DNA from: an uncultured Lachnospiraceae bacterium
GTDB lineage: Bacteria; Bacillota; Clostridia; Lachnospirales; Lachnospiraceae
Length of the DNA: 64,000 bases
Assembly (NCBI GenBank): GCA_947367855.1
Contig: CANBFE010000005.1
Location: 1 to 64,000 of the forward strand
Reading direction: 5' to 3'
The notes under the pieces: model-generated
The model's database searches: none
What the model was told of the DNA's origin: nothing
Seen by the model: the letters and a program-made list of their open reading frames with translations, nothing else
Program-made: the position numbers and the translations under genes
In this document: positions 24,041 through 32,946 of the stretch, one piece after another
Layout: each line of letters starts with the position of its first letter
Numbering within the stretch: the first letter of the stretch is position 1

Positions 24041-24751
24041 ATGAGGGTTGCGATTTGTGATGAGGACAGAGGGTGCTGTGCCTGGATGAGTACCCTGATC
24101 AGAAGAGAGGAACCGGACTGTGAGGTAATCTGTTTTTACTCTGTGGAATGATTTCTGGAGGCGAGACAGCGCTGGGATATTCTTCTGCTGGACATACAGA
24201 TGGAAGAGATGAAGGGAATGGAGGTGGCAAGGGCTCTTCGAATCAACGGGGAGGATACGGTTCTGATCTTTGTGACGGCACGAAAGGAATATGCTGCAGA
24301 AGCCTTTGAGGTATCAGCATTTCACTACCTGGTTAAGCCTGTGCCTGCGGACAAATTCCGCAGTGTGTTTGAGGGTGCATGCAGGGAAGCGCGTAGATTG
24401 GAAGGACTGCGGGGAGAGCAGCTGTTTTTCCGGACCAGAACCAGAAACTTTACGCTGCTGAAAAGCGAGATTCTGTATGTGGAGAGTGAGAAGCGAAAGG
24501 TGAAAATCCACACTCTGCGGGAAAGCATCACCGTGTATGCCACCATGAAGAGGATGGAAGAGCAGCTCGGGGAGGGATTCTACAGATGCCACAGGGGATA
24601 TCTGGTGAATATGGCTTTTGTGGCAGGATACGGGATGGGGATGATCCGGTTGAAGAACGGTGAGACGGTCTATCTGGCCAGGGAGAAGTATTCGGATTTT
24701 GCCAGGGTATATGCCTGTTATTTAAAGCAGGAAGGAACCGCGTTGGTATAG
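24041..24751 (+). pseudogene. LytTR family response regulator with an in-frame stop
   Basis: The frame encodes a full response regulator of about 236 codons: receiver start MRVAICDEDRGCCAWM, phosphorylated Asp in ILLLDIQMEEMKG, Lys in YLVKPVPADKF, and a C-terminal LytTR DNA-binding domain (FFRTRTRNFTLLKSEILYVESEKRKVKIHT, then GFYRCHRGYLVNM). One TGA at 24149-24151 interrupts it in the receiver (reading SVE, stop, FLEARQRWD), where a Glu or Gly codon would be expected. The frame is otherwise intact on both sides. A fragment starting near 24200 would lack the first strands but keep the Asp and the DNA-binding domain. No histidine kinase is adjacent. It is a recent pseudogene, or the stop is read through. 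Confidence 0.85.
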
Positions 24752-24850
24752 GCTCCAGGAGGGCGCCGGGGAATCATCGGAAAGAGGCGGGATGCAGGAG
24801 CGCGGAGAGCGGTCCGTATCCGGAATAATATGGGAAATGAGGAAAATGAT

Positions 24851-25513
24851 ATGAGAATCAGAATGGGAATGGGAGCAAGGAAGATGGCGGCACAGATGAT
24901 GGGCAGCAGGAGACAGACAGGACTGTCCTGCAGAAGTTCTCTCCTGCCGCAGGCTTCGGGAAGCGGCAGAAAAGGAATTTCCACCAGAATGGACATGATG
25001 AAGGCAAATACAGTCCAGAGCGCCAGGCTGGAGCGTGGAAAGTATGACCGTCTGCAGAAATCAGCCGACGGGTTGACAGACAGTATGAAACTGTTGGCGG
25101 AGAAAGCAGATGCAGGAGAAAAGGATATTGCCGGTACAGCTGCAGATATGGTGGAAGAGTTCAATGATACCATGAAAAACCTGAGACAGACATCTGGTGT
25201 GTTGAATGATTTTTACAGACAGTCATTGAAGGAGACGGTTACCACCAACAAAAAAGAGCTAGAGAAAATCGGCATTACCGTGGCGGCGGACGGGACTCTG
25301 TCCCTGAACAGGGAGAAGCTGGGGGAAGCGCCGGAGGAGATGGTGAAGGAAATCCTGGGCAGTTCCGGGGACCTGGCCAAGAGAATTCAGACTGTGGCAT
25401 CCAGGGCGGCAGACAATGCCAGGACAAGTTCGCAGAGTGTTTACAGCCAGTACAATGCGTCAGGGGGGATTCTCGCAGGTTCTTATCTGAGCAGATATAA
25501 TTTCCGGGGATAA
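24851..25513 (+). CDS. FliD-like small protein, function unknown
   Basis: This 220-residue protein has a basic N-terminal region rich in Met, Gly and Arg (MRIRMGMGARKMAAQMMG), followed by a helical region. Residues about 100-165 (MVEEFNDTMKNLRQTSGVLNDFYRQSLKETVTTNKKELEKIGITVAADGTLSLNREKL) resemble the C-terminal part of flagellar cap protein FliD, where a linear helix precedes a GITVNSDGTLSLD segment. No signal peptide is seen. ATG 24851 follows AATGAGG. No flagellar genes are nearby. It is followed 43 bases on by another protein of unknown role, and the two likely work together. I can only say FliD-like; cell-surface or envelope function is a guess. Confidence 0.7.
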   Translation: MRIRMGMGARKMAAQMMGSRRQTGLSCRSSLLPQASGSGRKGISTRMDMMKANTVQSARLERGKYDRLQKSADGLTDSMKLLAEKADAGEKDIAGTAADMVEEFNDTMKNLRQTSGVLNDFYRQSLKETVTTNKKELEKIGITVAADGTLSLNREKLGEAPEEMVKEILGSSGDLAKRIQTVASRAADNARTSSQSVYSQYNASGGILAGSYLSRYNFRG

Positions 25514-25555
25514 GGCTGTCTGGGAAAATAGAGGAAGAAAGAAGAGGAAGAAAAA

Positions 25556-26221
25556 GTGAGAATAGGAACTGGATTGGCAGGAATGGAATCTGCCAAAAGA
25601 ACTGCAGGGGAGACGGACAGGCGGCGTTCCGACATAAATGCAGAAGCGGAATCCTTTGGGAACAGCATGTGGACAACAAGGGGAAGTGGGCTCCGGGAAA
25701 AAGACGGAGCCGAAGAAGGAGGAAATTCCGGGGAAGAGGGGACCGGGGAAGACAGCCCTGCAGACCGTTCAGAGGCTGAGAAAATCTACCAGGCTGCCGT
25801 TTCGGGAAAACCCAATCCTTTCAGTGCGCTCCGGGATGTGCCCAAAGTTCCTTACGGACGTCTGGCAAAGGATGGCGTGATCATCTATAACGGGGTCTGC
25901 TTTGTATGTGATGAGGAAAGCAACAGCATCTGTCTGGGAGATATGACGGATAAGGAAAATGTGCTGAATATTCCTCTGTCCGGAGGCGGGCATCTGAAAG
26001 TAAACCGGGACAGCCTGGGGTTGCTGTCCAAGGCCGTGGGCATGTTTTCTCCGGAGGACCTGAACCTGATCATGCGTGCCATCAGCCAGGACACCAAGAT
26101 TCAGTCCGTACAGAAGGAAATAGAGGACGAAGAGGCAAGTATAGGAAATCAGCTGAGCCAGGGAGAGGAAAGCGGAACGGAAGACCGGATTTCGGAGGAG
26201 GACGAAGGGGCTGCGGAATAA
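25556..26221 (+). CDS. Conserved hypothetical protein paired with the FliD-like gene
   Basis: This 221-residue protein begins at a GTG after a purine-rich leader. The first ~75 residues are low-complexity Glu/Gly/Ser (GAEEGGNSGEEGTGEDSPADRSEAEK). A compact domain then follows (KIYQAAVSGKPNPFSALRDVPKVPYGRLAKDGVIIYNGVCFVCDEESNSICLGDM, then VLNIPLSGGGHLKVNRDSLGLLSKAVGMFSPEDLNLIMRAI). The tail is again acidic (EEDEGAAE). I do not recognise a fold, and no membrane segment or catalytic motif is visible. It shares direction and closeness with the FliD-like gene and probably belongs to a Lachnospiraceae-specific pair. Confidence 0.7.
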   Translation: MRIGTGLAGMESAKRTAGETDRRRSDINAEAESFGNSMWTTRGSGLREKDGAEEGGNSGEEGTGEDSPADRSEAEKIYQAAVSGKPNPFSALRDVPKVPYGRLAKDGVIIYNGVCFVCDEESNSICLGDMTDKENVLNIPLSGGGHLKVNRDSLGLLSKAVGMFSPEDLNLIMRAISQDTKIQSVQKEIEDEEASIGNQLSQGEESGTEDRISEEDEGAAE

Positions 26222-26388
26222 CCGCAGTCCTTTGTGTTTTTCCGGCTTGCCATGGAGCGGTGGACTGTGTTAGAATAGGGCGTGGAAGACTGAAGCTGTG
26301 AAGCCTGAGTTCCCGGCGGGACTTTGTTGGCCGGGATGTCCCGGAAAGAGACGGAGACAGGTTTGTGACGGAAAGAGAGGTAGTTGCC

Positions 26389-27759
26389 ATGCAGTATGAC
26401 ATCATTATAGTAGGAGCCGGGCCGGGAGGAATTTTTTCTGCCTATGAGCTTACAAAGGAAGCCCCGGAGCTGAAGATTGCGGTCTTTGAGGCAGGACATT
26501 CCCTGGAGAAGCGTCATTGCCCAATTGACGGGGATAAGGTAAAAAGCTGTATAGGCTGCAGTTCCTGTTCCATCATGAGCGGTTTCGGGGGCGCGGGCGC
26601 ATTTTCCGACGGAAAATACAATATTACCAATGATTTCGGGGGAACCCTTCATGAGTATATCGGAAAGAAGCGCGCAGTGGAGCTGATGGAATATGTGGAT
26701 ACCATCAACATGGAGCACGGCGGAAAGGGAACGAAGATGTATTCCACTGCGGGAACCCATTTTAAGAAGCTGTGCCTGCAGAATAAGCTGAACCTGTTGG
26801 ATGCGTCCGTGCGTCATCTGGGAACGGACATCAATTTTGTGGTGCTGCAGAATCTCTATGGGGTGCTGAAGGACAGGGTTGATTTTCATTTTGATACGCC
26901 GGTGACGGGTATTTCACTGGCAGAGGGAGGATACCGGGTTATCTGCGGCCAGGAATCCCATACCTGTGAAAGGTGCATTGTATCCGTGGGGCGCAGCGGC
27001 AGCAAGTGGATGGAAAAGATCTGCGGGGAACTGGACATACCTACCAGGTCAAACCGGGTGGACATCGGAGTTCGGGTGGAGCTGCCTGCAGTGATTTTTT
27101 CCCATCTCACGGATGAGCTGTATGAGAGCAAGATTGTGTACCGCACTTCCAAGTTTGAGGACAGAGTGCGTACTTTCTGCATGAATCCTTACGGAATCGT
27201 GGTGAATGAAAATACAAACGGAATTGTCACCGTTAACGGGCACAGCTTTGAAAGCCCGGACAAGAGGACGGAAAATACCAACTTTGCGCTTCTGGTGGCA
27301 AAACATTTTTCCGAACCCTTCAAGGACAGCAATGGTTACGGAGAGAGCATCGCCAGACTTTCCAATATGCTGGGAGGCGGCGTTATCGTCCAGAGGTTCG
27401 GGGATCTGGTAAGGGGCCGCAGGAGCAACGGAAAGCGGATTCAGGAGGGACTGGTGACTCCCACCCTGGCAGCCACACCCGGTGATCTGAGTCTGGTGCT
27501 GCCAAAGCGCATTCTGGACGGTATCATGGAGATGATCTATGCCCTGGACAAGATTGCACCGGGCACGGCCAATGACGATACCCTGCTTTACGGGGTGGAA
27601 GTGAAATTTTACAATATGGAAGTGGCCCTGGACGGCAATCTTGAGTCCGGACATAAGGGGCTGTATGTGATCGGGGACGGCAGCGGCGTGACCCATTCCC
27701 TGTCCCATGCCTCCGCAAGCGGTGTGTATGTGGCAAGGCATATCGCCGGGAAGCTATAG
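26389..27759 (+). CDS. FAD-dependent oxidoreductase (COG2509-like dehydrogenase)
   Basis: This 456-residue flavoprotein opens with a dinucleotide-binding motif (YDIIIVGAGPGGIFSAYEL, residues 3-20), then FEAG. A Cys-rich loop (CPIDGDKVKSCIGCSSCSIMSGFGGAGAFSDGKYN) is typical of the uncharacterised FAD dehydrogenase group related to geranylgeranyl reductase-like proteins. The C terminus ends GLYVIGDGSGVTHSLSHASASGVYVARHIAG, the second FAD contact. ATG 26389 has GAGAGG eight bases before it; GTG 26365 lacks a site. It sits 27 bases upstream of a Nudix hydrolase gene. The substrate is unknown. Confidence 0.88.
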   Translation: MQYDIIIVGAGPGGIFSAYELTKEAPELKIAVFEAGHSLEKRHCPIDGDKVKSCIGCSSCSIMSGFGGAGAFSDGKYNITNDFGGTLHEYIGKKRAVELMEYVDTINMEHGGKGTKMYSTAGTHFKKLCLQNKLNLLDASVRHLGTDINFVVLQNLYGVLKDRVDFHFDTPVTGISLAEGGYRVICGQESHTCERCIVSVGRSGSKWMEKICGELDIPTRSNRVDIGVRVELPAVIFSHLTDELYESKIVYRTSKFEDRVRTFCMNPYGIVVNENTNGIVTVNGHSFESPDKRTENTNFALLVAKHFSEPFKDSNGYGESIARLSNMLGGGVIVQRFGDLVRGRRSNGKRIQEGLVTPTLAATPGDLSLVLPKRILDGIMEMIYALDKIAPGTANDDTLLYGVEVKFYNMEVALDGNLESGHKGLYVIGDGSGVTHSLSHASASGVYVARHIAGKL

Positions 27760-27786
27760 GGCCATCTGCCGGGAAAGGAGCCGGAC

Positions 27787-28260
27787 ATGAGAACCAACCT
27801 GACGACTCTCTGTTATATTGAAAGAGAGGACTGCTACCTGATGCTGCACAGGATTAAAAAAGAACATGACATGAACCGGGATAAATGGATCGGTGTGGGC
27901 GGGCATGTGGAGGAGGGGGAATCCCCGGAGGAATGTCTGCTGCGAGAGGTGTATGAGGAGACGGGACTTACCCTGACTTCCTGGCGTGCCCGGGGAATCG
28001 TCACCTTTGTATCGGATACGTGGGAAACAGAATACATGTTTCTGTATACCGCGGAAGGCTTCAGCGGGGAACTGAGGGACTGCGCCGAGGGAACTCTGGA
28101 ATGGGTGGAAAAGAAAAATGTGGACAAACTGCCGGTCTGGGAGGGAGACAGGATTTTTTTCCGTCTGTTGGAGGAGGGCCGTGGATTTTTTGACCTGAAA
28201 CTCCGATATGAGGGAGATCTGCTGGCGGAGGCGGTATTGGACGGGCAGAGGCTGCGCTGA
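27787..28260 (+). CDS. Nudix hydrolase, MutT/8-oxo-dGTP type
   Basis: This 157-residue protein carries a perfect Nudix box, GGHVEEGESPEECLLREVYEETGL (GX5EX7REVXEEXGU), at about 38-61. It begins RTNLTTLCYIEREDCYLMLHRIKKEHDMNRDKWIGVG and has the strand EYMFLYTAEGFSG. That arrangement is close to Clostridial and streptococcal 8-oxo-dGTP diphosphatases, which clean the oxidised nucleotide pool. ATG 27787 follows GGGAAAGGAGCCGGAC. It overlaps nothing, but is close enough to the FAD oxidoreductase gene to be co-transcribed. Confidence 0.92.
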   Translation: MRTNLTTLCYIEREDCYLMLHRIKKEHDMNRDKWIGVGGHVEEGESPEECLLREVYEETGLTLTSWRARGIVTFVSDTWETEYMFLYTAEGFSGELRDCAEGTLEWVEKKNVDKLPVWEGDRIFFRLLEEGRGFFDLKLRYEGDLLAEAVLDGQRLR

Positions 28261-28309
28261 CCGGGTAAGTGGAAAAGGTATGTGAAAGGGCAATGAGAAG
28301 ATTTATTTC

Positions 28310-28361
28310 TTGACATTGCTCTTTTTATGTGCTATAAGTGTATTAAGATAATTAATACACT
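28310..28361 (+). promoter_or_regulatory. Promoter with YtrA-type operator
   Basis: TTGACA (28310-28315) and TATAAG (28333-28338) have a 17-base spacer. Overlapping and just after the -10 box is AGTGTA-N13-TACACT (28337-28361), exactly the operator known for the GntR repressor YtrA of Bacillus subtilis. The arms extend to AAGTGTATTA and TAATACACTT. The placement means repression by promoter occlusion. Confidence 0.88.
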
Positions 28362-28409
28362 TGATATGCTTCGAAGGTAATCAGATTAAGATAACGAAAG
28401 GAAGAGGGA

Positions 28410-28790
28410 ATGATTCTGTTGGATTATCGGGATAAGAGACCTATCTATGAACAGATGGTGGAGAAGCTGGAACACCTGATTATCAGCGGCGGACTGGAGC
28501 CTTTGACCAGAATGCCCAGCGTCCGCAGCCTTGCCATGGAGCTGTCCGTCAATCCCAATACCGTGCAGAGGGCCTATGCGCAGCTGGAGCAGGAGGGTTA
28601 TCTCTACACCGTATCCGGGAGGGGGACCTTTGTGACCTCGGAGAGCGACTGGCGGGAGAGCAGGCAGGCCAGTGTTTTCAGCCAGTGGAAGAGCATTACG
28701 GGTAAGGCGAAGGAGGCAGGGCTGCCCAGGGAGAAACTGGAGGGGCAGCTGCGGCGCATCTATGGGGACGAGGAGGCGGACAATGATTGA
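28410..28790 (+). CDS. GntR family repressor, YtrA subfamily
   Basis: This 126-residue regulator is a GntR winged helix with a very short C-terminal tail, as in YtrA: DYRDKRPIYEQMVEKLEHLIISGGLEPLTRMPSVRSLAMELSVNPNTVQRAYAQLEQEGYLYTVSGRGTFV. The start ATG 28410 follows AAAGGAAGAGGGA. It is the first gene of an operon with an ABC ATPase and a permease-like protein. The matching AGTGTA-N13-TACACT operator over the promoter indicates autorepression of the operon. YtrA regulators respond to cell-wall antibiotics by relief of repression. Its stop overlaps the ATPase start by eight bases. Confidence 0.93.
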   Translation: MILLDYRDKRPIYEQMVEKLEHLIISGGLEPLTRMPSVRSLAMELSVNPNTVQRAYAQLEQEGYLYTVSGRGTFVTSESDWRESRQASVFSQWKSITGKAKEAGLPREKLEGQLRRIYGDEEADND

Positions 28791-29685
28791 ATTTCAGAAT
28801 GTGAGCAAGAGCTTCGGCCGGATCAGGGCAGTGGACAATGTGACGGCCAGAATAGAAGAAGGGCATGTATTCGGACTCATCGGAACCAACGGGGCCGGGA
28901 AGTCCACGCTGATGCGGCTTACCTGCGGCGTCATGCGGCCGGACGCAGGTATGGTAACCGTGGACGGGAAAGCGGTGTATGACAACCCGGCGGCCAAGGG
29001 GGAGATTTTCTATATCTCCGATGATCAGTATTTTTATAAAAGCGGCACGCCTGCGGATATGCTGCGGCTCTACAGGACTTATTACCGGGCCTTTGACGGG
29101 GAAAAATGGAAGTCCCTGATGGGGAAATTCGGCCTGGACCCGGGCAGGAAGGTGAATACCTTTTCCAAGGGGATGAAAAAGCAGCTTTCCATTATCTGCG
29201 GCATCTGCGCCAATACCAGATATCTGCTCTGCGACGAGACTTTTGACGGCCTGGACCCTGTCATGAGGCAGGCGGTGAAACGGCTGATGATCAGGGAGAT
29301 AGAGGAGAGAGGACTGACTCCGGTGATCGCCTCTCACAATCTGCGGGAACTGGAGGATATCTGCGAGTATGTGGGACTGCTCCACAGGGGAGGTATTCTC
29401 TTTGAGCGGGATCTGGACGAAATGAAGCTGAATCTCCACAAGGTACAGTGCGTGGTGAAGGAGGAGACCATGCTCCGGCAGATCAGAGAGGGACTGGAGG
29501 TTCTGACCACGGAGAACCGGGGGGCGCTGTACACCTTTACGGCAAGAGGGCAGAGGGAACAGGTGGAGGCTTTTATGGAAGCGCTTGAGCCTGTGTTTTA
29601 CGAGCTGCTGCCCCTGTCCCTGGAGGAAATTTTTATCAGTGAAACGGAGGTGAAGGGGTATGACATCAAGGAACTTATTTTTTAG
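28783..29685 (+). CDS. ABC transporter ATP-binding protein of the YtrA-type operon
   Basis: This 300-residue ATPase starts at ATG 28783 inside the end of the GntR gene. Walker A is GTNGAGKST (about 37-45), the signature is FSKGMKKQLSIICGI (degenerate, SKG in place of SGG, as in many two-component exporters of this class), Walker B is YLLCDETFDGLDP, and ASHN is the H loop. The last ~80 residues form a regulatory tail like that of YtrB/CcmA-type exporters. It overlaps the membrane protein gene by 26 bases. Together they form an ABC exporter or remodelling unit that responds to envelope stress. Confidence 0.92.
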   Translation: MIEFQNVSKSFGRIRAVDNVTARIEEGHVFGLIGTNGAGKSTLMRLTCGVMRPDAGMVTVDGKAVYDNPAAKGEIFYISDDQYFYKSGTPADMLRLYRTYYRAFDGEKWKSLMGKFGLDPGRKVNTFSKGMKKQLSIICGICANTRYLLCDETFDGLDPVMRQAVKRLMIREIEERGLTPVIASHNLRELEDICEYVGLLHRGGILFERDLDEMKLNLHKVQCVVKEETMLRQIREGLEVLTTENRGALYTFTARGQREQVEAFMEALEPVFYELLPLSLEEIFISETEVKGYDIKELIF

Positions 29686-31834
29686 GGCCATGGGGGAGGA
29701 TCTGCGGCATAAGCTCTGGACAGTTGCTCTTTCCTTTCTGGGGAATTTCCTGGTCCTGCCTGTGGGATGGATGGTCTGGCGCAGCGAGGCCCTGAGACGG
29801 GGCGGTGTGGGGGCAGTTCTGTCCTGGGGAGAAAATGATCTTCAGGAATTTTTGGATGAGGCAGTGATGTTTTTTGTACGGTACCTGACTGTGGGAGGCG
29901 GAATGGTGGCCGTGGTTGTGGCGTTGATGACAGGACTGTCGGTTTTTCGCCATGTGCATAACAGGAAGATGACGGATACTTACCACAGTCTGCCCATAAA
30001 GAGGAACACTCTGTACGGAGTCAGGTATCTGGAAGGATTTTTGATCTGGATTGTTCCTTTTCTGGTGAATGTTCTGGCCATGTTTCTGCTGGCCTGCAGT
30101 CTGTTCGGGCAGTTGGGCGCAGGCGGAAGGATTCCGGAACTTGCCGGGGAAGTGTTTCGGACCGTGGCCGTACTGATTTTGATCTATCTGCAGGTATATC
30201 ATGTGGCGCTGCTTTCGGTAATGCTCTGCGGCAATATGCTGAACACACTGTTTTCCATGATGGTTCTGGGATTTGGCCCCATCGGCCTCTATGGGCTGTG
30301 GGTTGCATTCAGCACTGCTTATCTGAGCACTTTTTATGCGTCTGCCATGATTATGGAGCCTGCGGCGGGACTTTCCCCGCTGTTTGCCGGGCCCTGGCTG
30401 ATTGCCCTGTGGATGGATGTGCTGGAGGGAATTGTGGTCAATGGGGAAGTGGGGAGATATATCCTGATCATGGTGATTCAGACTGCCCTGGTTGGCGCTG
30501 CAGCCTGGCAGCTGTACCCGAGACGGGCTTCCGAGGCTGCGGAGCAGGGGATCTGGAGCAGAAAGGTGGCCGCAGTGTTCCGTGCGCTGACAGGAATTGC
30601 AGCAGGGATGTGCGGCTGGGGATTTTTTGCGGCGCTGCTGACGGTCTCCGGAGCTGCCCTTGGCTGGAATATTTTCGGGGCTGTGCTTGGGGCAGTGGGC
30701 GTGTACGGGGTTCTGGATATCATGTTCCAGATGGATTTCAAGGCATTTTTCTCTCATAAAGCGCAGATGGCGGGGACCGTGGCTGCAGCGCTGCTGATTT
30801 GTTTTGCCTTTTACGGAGACTGGTTCGGTTATGACGCCTATCTGCCGGACAGGGAGAAAATCGTCTCTGTCTCCGTCCTGGACACCTACCTGGCAAACCG
30901 TTCTTTTTACGGTGGTTTTTCGGACAAAAGTCCTGCGGAAGAGATGTGTTATCAGGACCGGGACACCCTGTATGCTTTCCTGGAGCGCATGACGGAGCAT
31001 GAGAAGGCGGAGATATGGGAGGGAGAGCGGGAGCGGGTGACGGTTAAGGTCACTCTGGACAGCGGCAGGAGCTATTACCGGGAGTACTGGATGCTGGAGG
31101 AGGACAGGGAGCTGGCCTGGCCCCTTTTTACCAGTGAGGAGTATCTGAGATACGCCTATCTGATAGAGGAAGAGGAGACAGGGGAATTGCTGAGCTTTTC
31201 GCTGGATCTGGGAACCGGTCCGCAGTTCCTGGAAACGGACGGTCCGGAGGTCCGGGCCATAATCAGGGCATATAATCAGGATGTGCTGGAGAACCGGGAG
31301 GCGGTGCTTGCCCAGCAGGGAAAGCGGTTGGGAGAGGCGGCGATTTTTGTGCGTTTCCAAATGGAGGGCAGAGAGCGGGACGAGGATATCACCATAGGCA
31401 TCTATGATTATATGGACAATACAAGGAAGGCTATTGAGGAGGCCGGTTACAGGGAGTTTGAACTGAAGGAGATGATGGTGGAATCTATTGTGCTTCCCTT
31501 TGAGTATTATTGTGAAGACATGACCCCCGGGGAGCGGGTGGCTGCGGCCAGGGAACAGTACGGGGTTTTGGAAGCGGCGAAAACGGCGGAAGCGGTTTCC
31601 ACCCGGGATCCAAAGGCGGGTGAAGAAGTGTGCGATTTGTATATTACGGACCCCGGGGAGATGGAGGAAGTGTTCGGGCTTTTGTGCTTCGGAAGCTCTG
31701 CCTGGCGGTCCGGGGGAATTTTCGGAAAGCAGTTTACCCAGGTCAGCCTGCGGGGCGCTGACGGCAGGACCTGGGAAGGCTTTATTCCCCTGGGGGAGCT
31801 GCCGGAGAAATATATATTGAGGTTCGGTGAATGA
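29660..31834 (+). CDS. Large ABC permease-like membrane protein (DUF6449-like)
   Basis: This 724-residue protein has a membrane half (residues about 1-390, roughly ten hydrophobic segments, including YLTVGGGMVAVVVALMTGLSVF and FRTVAVLILIYLQVYHVALLSVML) and a soluble extracellular half of about 330 residues rich in Glu and Arg (from DREKIVSVSVLDTYLANRSFYGGFS to LPEKYILRFGE). The HVHNRKMTDTYHSLPIKRNTLYGVRYLEGF segment is typical of the permease partner in YtrA-type ABC operons. Overlap with the ATPase gene supports coupling. The substrate is unknown; the large outer domain suggests interaction with a cell-wall ligand or inhibitor. Confidence 0.85.
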   Translation: MTSRNLFFRAMGEDLRHKLWTVALSFLGNFLVLPVGWMVWRSEALRRGGVGAVLSWGENDLQEFLDEAVMFFVRYLTVGGGMVAVVVALMTGLSVFRHVHNRKMTDTYHSLPIKRNTLYGVRYLEGFLIWIVPFLVNVLAMFLLACSLFGQLGAGGRIPELAGEVFRTVAVLILIYLQVYHVALLSVMLCGNMLNTLFSMMVLGFGPIGLYGLWVAFSTAYLSTFYASAMIMEPAAGLSPLFAGPWLIALWMDVLEGIVVNGEVGRYILIMVIQTALVGAAAWQLYPRRASEAAEQGIWSRKVAAVFRALTGIAAGMCGWGFFAALLTVSGAALGWNIFGAVLGAVGVYGVLDIMFQMDFKAFFSHKAQMAGTVAAALLICFAFYGDWFGYDAYLPDREKIVSVSVLDTYLANRSFYGGFSDKSPAEEMCYQDRDTLYAFLERMTEHEKAEIWEGERERVTVKVTLDSGRSYYREYWMLEEDRELAWPLFTSEEYLRYAYLIEEEETGELLSFSLDLGTGPQFLETDGPEVRAIIRAYNQDVLENREAVLAQQGKRLGEAAIFVRFQMEGRERDEDITIGIYDYMDNTRKAIEEAGYREFELKEMMVESIVLPFEYYCEDMTPGERVAAAREQYGVLEAAKTAEAVSTRDPKAGEEVCDLYITDPGEMEEVFGLLCFGSSAWRSGGIFGKQFTQVSLRGADGRTWEGFIPLGELPEKYILRFGE

Positions 31835-31944
31835 GGGAGGAAAAAAGGGATTTTAGCCCGGAGGTACTTGACAGAAAGGGCGTGAGGCGTAATATAGATG
31901 GAAAGAGCGCGTCCTGGGACTGGCGCGGACAAGGAGGAAGACAT

Positions 31945-32886
31945 ATGATACGACAGCAGGCGTTTGCAGGAGAGGAAAGGATGCTGAAGGGAGGGCTTCA
32001 CTGCCATACCACCCGTTCGGACGGTGAGGGAAGTGCGGAGGAGGTAATTCGTTACCATTCTCAGCATGGATATGATTTTCTGGCTATCACTGACCACAGA
32101 GTTTACAATTACAAAAACTATGCGCCGGAGGTGCCCATTACCATTATACCCGGCATGGAGATGGATGCCTCCTTTGACCTGGGGCAGGGATTCCGGTGTT
32201 TTCATGTGGTGTGCATCGGTCCGGAAAAGGAGGATGGAAACGGATACGAACAGGATGAACGGCTGGAATCAGGCAGGGCAGGATGCCAGGAGGAGTTTCA
32301 GCCCTATCTGGATGAAATTCATGAAAAGGGCAATCTGACCATATACTGTCATCCGGAGTGGAGCTCCACCCCGGCACGTTATTTTGAAAACATGAAGGGC
32401 AATTTTGCCATGGAAATCTGGAACACAGGCTGTGCCATGGATAATGACATGGACAGGGATGCGTCCTATTGGGATGAGATTCTGGGGCAGGGGAAGGTGA
32501 TCTATGGCGTGGCGACAGACGACGGACATCCCATGAGCCAGCACTGTAAGGGATGGGTTATGGTCAGGTCGGAAAATACCGTTGGTTCTATTCTGGAGGC
32601 TTTAAAAAACGGAGCGTTTTACTCTTCCTGCGGTCCGGAAATTTATGATTTTTATGTGGAAGACGGAAAAGCCGTGATAAAATGTTCCCCTGCTGCCAAA
32701 ATCCGGCTGCACTGTGACAGGCATCCCTCCAGGGTGCTGAAGGCGGATGAAAATCTGCTGACCCAGGGAGAGATGGAGCTTTGTGTCCGGGGACAGATGG
32801 AGTATCAGTATGTCCGCGCTGTAGTCATTGACAGGGAAGGCAGATATGCCTGGACAAATCCTATCTTTCTGTCCTCCGGGCAGTAA
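31945..32886 (+). CDS. PHP-domain metallophosphoesterase
   Basis: This 313-residue protein contains the PHP metal motifs in order: GGLHCHTTRSDGEGSAEEV (HxH and Asp, about 16-24), FLAITDHRVYNYKNY (Asp-His), IPGMEMDA (Glu), FHVVCIG, TIYCHPEWSS (His) and VATDDGHPM (Asp-x-His). It is likely a phosphoesterase with a trinuclear metal centre, acting on a nucleotide or sugar phosphate. ATG 31945 is chosen because AAGGAGG lies seven bases before it; the frame open to 31831 has no site. It stands alone after the ABC operon and ends at a strong convergent hairpin. Confidence 0.88.
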   Translation: MIRQQAFAGEERMLKGGLHCHTTRSDGEGSAEEVIRYHSQHGYDFLAITDHRVYNYKNYAPEVPITIIPGMEMDASFDLGQGFRCFHVVCIGPEKEDGNGYEQDERLESGRAGCQEEFQPYLDEIHEKGNLTIYCHPEWSSTPARYFENMKGNFAMEIWNTGCAMDNDMDRDASYWDEILGQGKVIYGVATDDGHPMSQHCKGWVMVRSENTVGSILEALKNGAFYSSCGPEIYDFYVEDGKAVIKCSPAAKIRLHCDRHPSRVLKADENLLTQGEMELCVRGQMEYQYVRAVVIDREGRYAWTNPIFLSSGQ

Positions 32887-32895
32887 GCAGGGACG

Positions 32896-32931
32896 CCCAC
32901 AGGCCCGGAATGGATTTTCCGGGCCTGTGGG
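32896..32931. terminator. Long perfect hairpin between convergent genes
   Basis: A 15-bp perfect stem from CCCACAGGCCCGGAA (32896-32910) to TTCCGGGCCTGTGGG (32917-32931), with a 6-base loop, lies between the PHP gene and the convergent kinase gene. No long T-run follows, but the stability fits two-way termination. Confidence 0.75.
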
Positions 32932-32946
32932 GTCTGCGTCTGAAAT

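Noticed and set aside
24149..24151. In-frame TGA in the LytTR gene as a selenocysteine codon
   Set aside because: No selenocysteine hairpin is evident after it, and the receiver domain position is not a redox site; a point mutation is simpler.
29675..31360. 561-codon open frame on the minus strand opposite the ABC permease
   Set aside because: Low-complexity His/Gln-rich translation with no motif; the plus-strand gene has a ribosome site and operon context.
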